Shown piece after piece: positions 59,052 through 64,000 of a stretch of DNA of 64,000 nucleotides. This DNA is from Planctomycetaceae bacterium. Lineage in GTDB: Bacteria; Planctomycetota; UBA1135; GCA-002686595. Where the stretch lies: the NCBI GenBank assembly GCA_016125265.1, contig WGMC01000024.1, positions 1 through 64,000 on the forward strand, in the 5' to 3' direction. Every line of letters begins with the position of its first letter. Position 1 is the stretch's first letter. The notes beneath the pieces are model-generated. The model had not been told where the DNA came from, did not search any database, and saw only the letters and a program-made list of their open reading frames with translations. A program made the translations under genes and the position numbers.

Positions 59052-60280
59052 ACGCCGCGCAGCCGACGGACGACCGCTTGCGCGTGCTCTTCGTGTGCCC
59101 ATTCGTGCCTTGGCCGCTCAACAGTGGCGGGCGCATCCGCACCTACCACCTGCTGAAGGCCCTCGGCGAGCGGGCGCACATCGACCTCCTGCTCGTGCGC
59201 GAACCGGGTCCGATCGAAGAGGCCGAAGCCGCGCTCGCGCCCCTCGTCGCGCGGGTCGATTTCTTCGAGCGCGCCGCACCCGGCGCCGTCATGCGCTGGT
59301 CCCGTCCGAAGATCGAACGCTGGTTCCACTCCCCCGACCTACGCGCATCGCTGGCGCGCGCGATCGCGGGCACGGACCACCCCGGTGAGCCCGATCGGGC
59401 CCCCTACGACCTCGTGCACCTCGACGAGCTGTTGCTCGCGCGCACGCTGCCGACGGGCAACCGCGTCCCCGTGGTCCAGCACCACCACAAGATCGACTCC
59501 GTGCTGTACGACCTGCTCAGCACCCACCAGGGCCCTGCGCGGCACTTCGACCTGTGGAAGCTGCGCCAGCTCGAACGCGAGGCCGCGCGCCGCATCCGCC
59601 ACCACTTGGTGTGCAGCGAGGAGGACGCGGCCATCCTGCGCCGGCGGTACCCGGACCTCGAGTTGGGTGTGGTGCCCTCGGGATTCGATCCGGAGCATTT
59701 CCGGCCCTCGCCCGGGGGTGTGCCGCGCGAACGCGACCTTTTGGTGTTCGTCGGCAGCATGAGCTACGGCCCCAATGTCGATGCCGTCGTGCATTTCGTG
59801 CGCGACGTGTTGCCGCGGGTGCGCGTGCGCCGTCCCGGCGCGCACCTGGAGATCGTCGGCCTGGACCCGGCCCCGGAGGTGCTGGCCCTGGCCGGGCCGG
59901 GGGTCAAGATCGTCGGCGGGGTGCCGGACGTTCGGCCCTACTTCGAGCGGGCCTCCGCCGTGGTCGTGCCCCTGCGCATCGGGGGTGGCACCCGGCTCAA
60001 GATCGTCGAAGCGCTCGCGATGGGCGCGCCCGTCGTGTCGACCCCGGTCGGGGCCGAGGGGCTGGGTCTGGCCCACGGGGAGGAACTGCTGCTCGCCCGC
60101 GCCCCGGGGGCCTTCGCCCAGGCGATCCTGCAGTTGCTGGAGCGTCCCGAGTGGGCGCGGGACCTGGGGGCGCGCGGAAAGGTGTCGGTGGAGAACCGCT
60201 TCCGCTGGGAGGTGCTCGCGATGGGCGCGCTCGAGCATTGGAAGCGGGCCGCGTCCGGCGTGTACGGTGTGCGCGGCTAG
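59048..60280 (+). CDS. Glycosyltransferase family 4
   Basis: This 410-aa GT-B enzyme belongs to family GT4. The N-terminal VLFVCPFVPWPLNSGGRIRTYHLLKAL is the acceptor-side glycine loop, and DLVHLDELLLARTLP follows. The donor side shows VFVGSMSYGPNVDAVVHFV, ERASAVVVPLRIGGGTRLKIVEALAMGAPVVSTPVGAEGL and the E-x7-E-type motif around IVEALAMGAP. It should transfer a sugar in cell-surface glycan synthesis. The TTG at 59048 overlaps the pseudoenzyme stop. Confidence 0.9.
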   Translation: MNAAQPTDDRLRVLFVCPFVPWPLNSGGRIRTYHLLKALGERAHIDLLLVREPGPIEEAEAALAPLVARVDFFERAAPGAVMRWSRPKIERWFHSPDLRASLARAIAGTDHPGEPDRAPYDLVHLDELLLARTLPTGNRVPVVQHHHKIDSVLYDLLSTHQGPARHFDLWKLRQLEREAARRIRHHLVCSEEDAAILRRRYPDLELGVVPSGFDPEHFRPSPGGVPRERDLLVFVGSMSYGPNVDAVVHFVRDVLPRVRVRRPGAHLEIVGLDPAPEVLALAGPGVKIVGGVPDVRPYFERASAVVVPLRIGGGTRLKIVEALAMGAPVVSTPVGAEGLGLAHGEELLLARAPGAFAQAILQLLERPEWARDLGARGKVSVENRFRWEVLAMGALEHWKRAASGVYGVRG

Positions 60281-60370
60281 AGGGTCCTTGGCCCTTCGCT
60301 CCAACACCCGCGCGGGTCCCTCGTAGCCCCGCGCGATCGCGCTGACCTCCCCCACCGCACCCCCCAACCG

Positions 60371-60376
60371 AGGAGG
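60371..60376 (+). promoter_or_regulatory. Shine-Dalgarno site for the GldA-like gene
   Basis: AGGAGG at 60371-60376 lies four bases before the ATG at 60381. It is the strongest Shine-Dalgarno site in the window and supports that start. The next gene also has one (GAGGAG at 61337-61342, eight bases before the ATG at 61351). Confidence 0.7.
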
Positions 60377-60380
60377 CCCC

Positions 60381-61346
60381 ATGGCCGCCCGGATCGAACT
60401 CGACTCCCTGACCAAGCGCTTCGGCGCATTCACGGCCGTCGCCGGCCTTTCGTTCCAAGCCGAGGGCGGCACCGTCCTGGGATTCCTCGGCCCCAACGGC
60501 GCCGGCAAGTCCACCACCATGAAGATGGTGACGGGCTTCCTGCCCTCCACGTCCGGCCGCGCCCTCGTGTGCGGATTCGACGTGGCGAGCGATCCGCGCT
60601 CCGTGCGCGAGCGCCTCGGCTACTTGCCGGAGGGGGCGCCGCTCTATCCGGACATGACGCCGAAGTCCCTGCTCGAGTTCGCGGGCGCCGCCCGCGGCAT
60701 GGGGCGGGCCGAACGTGTGCGCGCCGCCGGCGCCGCCGCCGATCGGGTGCAGTTGGGCGCGGTACTGCACCAGCGCGTCGAAACGCTCTCGAAGGGCTTC
60801 AAGCGGCGCGTGGGGCTGGCCCTTGCGATCCTGCACGATCCCGAGGTACTGGTGCTCGACGAGCCGACGGACGGCCTCGACCCCAACCAGAAACACGAGG
60901 TCCGCGGCCTGATCGGCGAACTCGCCGAGGACAAGGTGATCGTGCTCTCGACGCACATCCTCGAAGAGGTCGAGGCCATCTGCACGCGCGTCGTGTTGAT
61001 CGCCGCCGGCGCCAAACGCTTCGACGGCACGCCCGAACAACTCGCCGCGCGTTCGCCTTGGCACGGGGCCGTGCGCCTGCGTGTGGTCGAGGGCAACGGG
61101 GCCGATGGCTTCGAGAAGGAACTGGGCAAGTTGGACGGTGTGCGGCGCGTCGAGAGACGCGCTGTGACCGGTGCGGCGGAATACGCCGTGTTCCCCGAGG
61201 CGGGCGCCACAAGCCGGGGCCCGCTGGCCGTGGATGTGGAGCGCCTGGTGCGCGCACGGGGCATGGCGCCCCTGGAGCTGTCCGTGGAGCGCGGGCGGCT
61301 CGACGACGTCTTCCGCGAACTGACCGCCTCCGGGGCGAGGAGCTGA
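60381..61346 (+). CDS. ABC transporter ATP-binding protein (GldA-like)
   Basis: This 321-aa ATPase has Walker A GPNGAGKST, LGYLPEGAPLYPDMTPKSLLEFA in the Q-loop region, LSKGFKRRVGLALAIL as the signature part and VLVLDEPTDGLDPNQK. The LPEGAPLYPDMT segment and the C-terminal accessory domain are typical of GldA and its non-gliding relatives. It is followed after 4 bp by a GldF-like permease, then a GldG-like protein. In non-gliding bacteria this set is thought to act in export. Confidence 0.92.
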   Translation: MAARIELDSLTKRFGAFTAVAGLSFQAEGGTVLGFLGPNGAGKSTTMKMVTGFLPSTSGRALVCGFDVASDPRSVRERLGYLPEGAPLYPDMTPKSLLEFAGAARGMGRAERVRAAGAAADRVQLGAVLHQRVETLSKGFKRRVGLALAILHDPEVLVLDEPTDGLDPNQKHEVRGLIGELAEDKVIVLSTHILEEVEAICTRVVLIAAGAKRFDGTPEQLAARSPWHGAVRLRVVEGNGADGFEKELGKLDGVRRVERRAVTGAAEYAVFPEAGATSRGPLAVDVERLVRARGMAPLELSVERGRLDDVFRELTASGARS

Positions 61347-61350
61347 TCCC

Positions 61351-62115
61351 ATGGCAACCAAGGTGCGCACAGGTTCGGCCCTCGCGGGCACACTCGCGGT
61401 GTTCCGGCGCGAGTTCGCCGGGTACTTCGCCACTCCGGTGGCCGCCGTCTTCCTCGTGGTCTTCCTGCTGCTCTGCGGCGTCTTGACCTTCAACCAGGCG
61501 GGCTTCTACGAGCGCGGCCAGGCGGACCTACTGCCGTTCTTCACCTGGCATCCTTGGCTCTATCTCTTCTTGGTGCCGGCGCTCGCGATGCGCCTCTGGT
61601 CCGAGGAGCGCCGCCAGGGCACCATCGAACTCCTGTTGACCCTGCCGCTCGCAACGTGGCAGGCGACCCTCGGCAAGTTCCTGGCGGCTTGGTGCTTTGC
61701 GGGGTTGGCTCTCGCGCTGACGCTGCCCTATTGGATCACGGTCAGTTGGCTCGGCTCGCCGGACCACGGTGTGATCGCCGCCAGTTACCTCGGCAGTTTC
61801 CTGCTCGCGGGCGGATACCTCGCGATCGGCGCGTTCGTTTCGGCGCTGACGAAGAACCAGGTGATCGCGTTCGTGCTCTCCGTTCTGGCGTGTTTCCTCC
61901 TCGTGCTCGCGGGGTACCCGACGGTGCTCGAGTTCTTCGGAGCCTGGGCACCCGACGCGTTGGTCGAAGCGGTGCGTTCCCTCAGTTTCCTAACGCACTT
62001 CGAAGCCCTGTCCCGCGGTGTGGTCGACGCGCGCGGAATCGTGTTCTTCCTGTCCGCCATGGCCTGCTTCCTGATCGCCGGCACCGCCGCCGTGGAACTC
62101 GAAAAAGCCCGCTGA
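61351..62115 (+). CDS. ABC transporter permease (GldF-like)
   Basis: This 254-aa membrane protein has six predicted spans. FRREFAGYFATPVAAVFLVVFLLLCGVLTF is the N-terminal span, then LRMRLWSEERRQGTIELLLTLPLATWQATLGKFLAAW-like loop sequence (MRLWSEERRQGTIELL), and DALVEAVRSLSFLTHFEALSRGVVDAR before the last span. This matches ABC-2 permeases of the GldF type. It should form the channel for the GldA-like ATPase. Confidence 0.9.
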   Translation: MATKVRTGSALAGTLAVFRREFAGYFATPVAAVFLVVFLLLCGVLTFNQAGFYERGQADLLPFFTWHPWLYLFLVPALAMRLWSEERRQGTIELLLTLPLATWQATLGKFLAAWCFAGLALALTLPYWITVSWLGSPDHGVIAASYLGSFLLAGGYLAIGAFVSALTKNQVIAFVLSVLACFLLVLAGYPTVLEFFGAWAPDALVEAVRSLSFLTHFEALSRGVVDARGIVFFLSAMACFLIAGTAAVELEKAR

Positions 62116-62127
62116 GGCACTCACCAC

Positions 62128-64000
62128 GTGAACCGCACGACCACCCTTTTGTTTGCGCTGGTGGGAGCCCTTGTGCTCTTCCTCGCCGTCAACCTGCTCG
62201 CCGCGGGCACCCTGCGCGGGGCGCGGCTCGACCTGACCGAAGAGCGGCGATTCACCCTGTCGGACGCGACCCTCGGGCTGCTCGCCGACCTCGACGAGGA
62301 GATCCTCGCCCAGTTGTTCGTGTCGAAGGAGGCCCTACGGGTGGAACCCGTGCTGGCCGACCACGCGGAACGAGTCGAAGAGCTGCTCGGCGAGTACGCG
62401 TCCCGCTCCGGCGGCAAGTTCCGCTTGGAGGTGCTCGATCCCGAGCCCTACAGCGAGGTCGAGGACGAAGCGGTCAACCGCGGCCTCAAGGGGTTTGCGG
62501 ACGCGCGCGGCGAGCCCAACGTGTACCTCGGGTTGGTGCTCAAGAACTCCGTGGACGGCGTCGAGACGATGCCGTTCCTGCACCCCGCCGAGGCGCCGTA
62601 CCTCGAGTACGAGTTGTCGCGCACGATCCAGAAGCTGGCCAGCACCGGCGACAAGACCAAACTCGGCCTCTTGACCGTGCTGCCCATGAAGGGCAAGGAG
62701 GCCGCGAATCCGTTCGCGCGCCCCGAACCCGGATCGGAGCCTTGGCTGCTCTACGAGTCGCTGCAGGAGACCTACGAGATCGTCGAACTCGACGCGGCGA
62801 CCCTGACCGAGGTGCCGAGCGACGTGGAAGTGTTGCTCGTCGCGCAGCCGGCGCGCACGCCCGACGCCGCGCTCTACGCGATCGACCAGTTCGTCCTGAA
62901 GGGCGGTCGTTTGCTGGCGTTCCTCGACCCTTGGTGCGAGATCGACGACAGCGGCGTGGCGCCGGACGACCAGTTCGGCGGCATGATGGCCGAGCGCAGT
63001 TCGGACCTCGGGCCCCTCCTCGCGGCCTGGGGGCTGTCGATGGATGCGACGCGATTTGCGTCGGATCCGACGCTGGCGCTGCAACTGCCGACACGCAGTG
63101 CCAGCGGACGCCAGGAGATGGGGCCGTATCCGCCCTACCTGGGTGTGCAGGGCGACAGTTTCGTCGAGGGCGAACTCGCGACGCGCCAACTCGGCACCGT
63201 CCGCTTCGCCGTCAGCGGTTGGTTCGAAACGGTCGAGGGCCGCACCACCACCGTGCACCCGGTCGTCGAAACGTCGGACCGCGGCATGGGTTTCCCCGTC
63301 AGCGACGTGCGTTTTGGCGCGGACGCGGCGAAGCTCACCAGCCAGTTCCAGGACGAGGGCAAGCGTCTGATGCTCGCCGCCCGCATCTCTGGCCCCGCCA
63401 GGAGCGCCTTCCCGAACGGCCCGGGCGGCGCGGAGGGCGCGACGCCGCCGGAGGGCCACGTGCCTGAGAGCCAGGGCTCGATCCAGGTGTTCGCCGTCGC
63501 CGACGCGGACCTCCTGGCCGACCGCCTCTGGGTTTCGCGCCGCGACTTCTTTGGAACGCCCCTCGTGCAACCGACCGCGGACAACGGCGCGTTCGTGCTG
63601 AACATGGTCGACCTCCTGGGCGGCGGCGGCGAGCTCGTCGAACTGCGCGGCCGCGGCCGCACCCAGCGCCCGTTCGAGGTGGTCGAAGAACTGCAGCGCG
63701 CCTCCGATGCGCGTTTCCGGGCCGAGGAACAGCGCCTCTTGGAGGAAGAGAAGCAGTTCGGCACCCGCATCGACGAACTAGTGCAAAAGAGCGGCACCCA
63801 AGGCGGTTACGTCGTGCTCTCGCCGGAACTCGAGGCCCAACTGACCGAGTTGCGCGCCGAACGCGAGGCGACGCGCAAACGCCTGCGCGAGGTGCGGCTG
63901 TCCCTGAACCGCGAAGTCGAGGGCCTCGGCACGCGCCTTCGCATCCTGCACGTGGGTGTGTTGCCCGGCCTCGTCGCCGTGGTGGCGGTGCTGTTGGCGC
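62128..64000 (+). CDS. GldG-like ABC accessory protein (partial, runs off the window)
   Basis: At least 624 residues are seen and the gene continues beyond the window. An N-terminal span (LLFALVGALVLFLAVNLLA) is followed by RLDLTEERRFTLSDATLGLLADLDEEI, the family start. YASRSGGKFRLEVLDPEP, LEYELSRTIQKL and DQFVLKGGRLLAFLDPWCE show the GldG/ABC auxiliary domain (Gly-rich after QF). A coiled coil near residues 530-610 precedes what is probably a C-terminal span at the window's end. The start is a GTG at 62128, 12 bp after the GldF-like stop. Confidence 0.88.
   Translation, partial: MNRTTTLLFALVGALVLFLAVNLLAAGTLRGARLDLTEERRFTLSDATLGLLADLDEEILAQLFVSKEALRVEPVLADHAERVEELLGEYASRSGGKFRLEVLDPEPYSEVEDEAVNRGLKGFADARGEPNVYLGLVLKNSVDGVETMPFLHPAEAPYLEYELSRTIQKLASTGDKTKLGLLTVLPMKGKEAANPFARPEPGSEPWLLYESLQETYEIVELDAATLTEVPSDVEVLLVAQPARTPDAALYAIDQFVLKGGRLLAFLDPWCEIDDSGVAPDDQFGGMMAERSSDLGPLLAAWGLSMDATRFASDPTLALQLPTRSASGRQEMGPYPPYLGVQGDSFVEGELATRQLGTVRFAVSGWFETVEGRTTTVHPVVETSDRGMGFPVSDVRFGADAAKLTSQFQDEGKRLMLAARISGPARSAFPNGPGGAEGATPPEGHVPESQGSIQVFAVADADLLADRLWVSRRDFFGTPLVQPTADNGAFVLNMVDLLGGGGELVELRGRGRTQRPFEVVEELQRASDARFRAEEQRLLEEEKQFGTRIDELVQKSGTQGGYVVLSPELEAQLTELRAEREATRKRLREVRLSLNREVEGLGTRLRILHVGVLPGLVAVVAVLLA

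Noticed and set aside
1..64000. tRNA, rRNA or riboswitch genes
   Set aside because: No gap showed a tRNA-like arm pattern ending in a T-loop, a 16S/23S core motif or a known riboswitch core. By-eye reading can miss divergent RNAs.

Overview
The window is a very GC-rich bacterial chromosome segment, densely packed, with about 57 protein-coding genes, one probable broken toxin gene, no RNA gene that I can recognise and no CRISPR array. Many predicted lipoproteins (lipobox plus Cys), signal peptides and a Cys-anchored periplasmic binding protein point to a Gram-negative cell plan. Secreted terpenoid-toroid and HEAT-type proteins, a redoxin/cytochrome c/copper-monooxygenase fusion, sulfatase-fold proteins, GldA/F/G-like ABC systems and scarce Shine-Dalgarno sites together suggest a Planctomycetota lineage. 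That placement is inference; no marker gene in the window proves it.

Layout. 1-2520: a repeat-filled stretch, then an eboA-eboB gene pair (minus strand) and a 20-bp tandem repeat. 2535-6350: a secreted toroid protein and a coiled-coil lipoprotein, then a divergent P5C dehydrogenase. 6351-7052: inverted-repeat elements. 7053-10805: a phosphonate-type ABC transporter operon (HAD hydrolase, phnD, phnC, phnE). 10925-13111: quinolinate synthase and a methyltransferase. 13108-16066: a coupled sulfatase-like lipoprotein, an unknown protein and an RmlC-like epimerase. 16162-23327: membrane glycosyltransferases, a DPM1-like synthase, a sulfatase-like pseudoenzyme and a GT2. 23324-29973: xseA, two membrane-anchored unknown proteins, a HEAT-like protein, then pabC and pabB. 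30379-37671: a multidomain redox lipoprotein, PEP carboxylase flanked by two GNAT acetyltransferases, and an MFS transporter. 38945-46895: a tightly coupled six-gene operon (Cys-rich membrane protein, MoxR ATPase, large membrane protein, ABC ATPase, ABC permease, DUF58). 47005-50815: a PQQ-type dehydrogenase, a DoxX-like protein, the toxin remnant and a FapA-like protein. 51007-56459: a PadR-controlled ABC exporter with an alpha/beta hydrolase, then a lipoprotein. 56460-56986: more repeats. 56987-64000: prephenate dehydratase, ferredoxin, a histidine-phosphatase-like pseudoenzyme with a GT4, and a GldA/F/G-like ABC locus that runs off the end.

How the genes work together. Central and biosynthetic functions (proline catabolism, NAD, folate or aromatic pathway steps, anaplerosis, DNA repair) are mixed with envelope functions (glycosylation, export, lipoproteins). 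Within operons genes are almost always joined by ATGA, GTGA, TTGA or TGATG overlaps, which was the main guide for choosing GTG and TTG starts. Two families of palindromic elements recur in the gaps between operons; one supplies the stop codon of the DUF58 gene and another interrupts the toxin remnant, so they appear to have moved within this genome. The most unusual items are the isolated eboAB pair, the Cys-rich MoxR/ABC operon, three enzyme-family proteins with altered or missing catalytic residues (sulfatase fold, histidine-phosphatase fold, prephenate dehydratase) and the MITE-like repeats.
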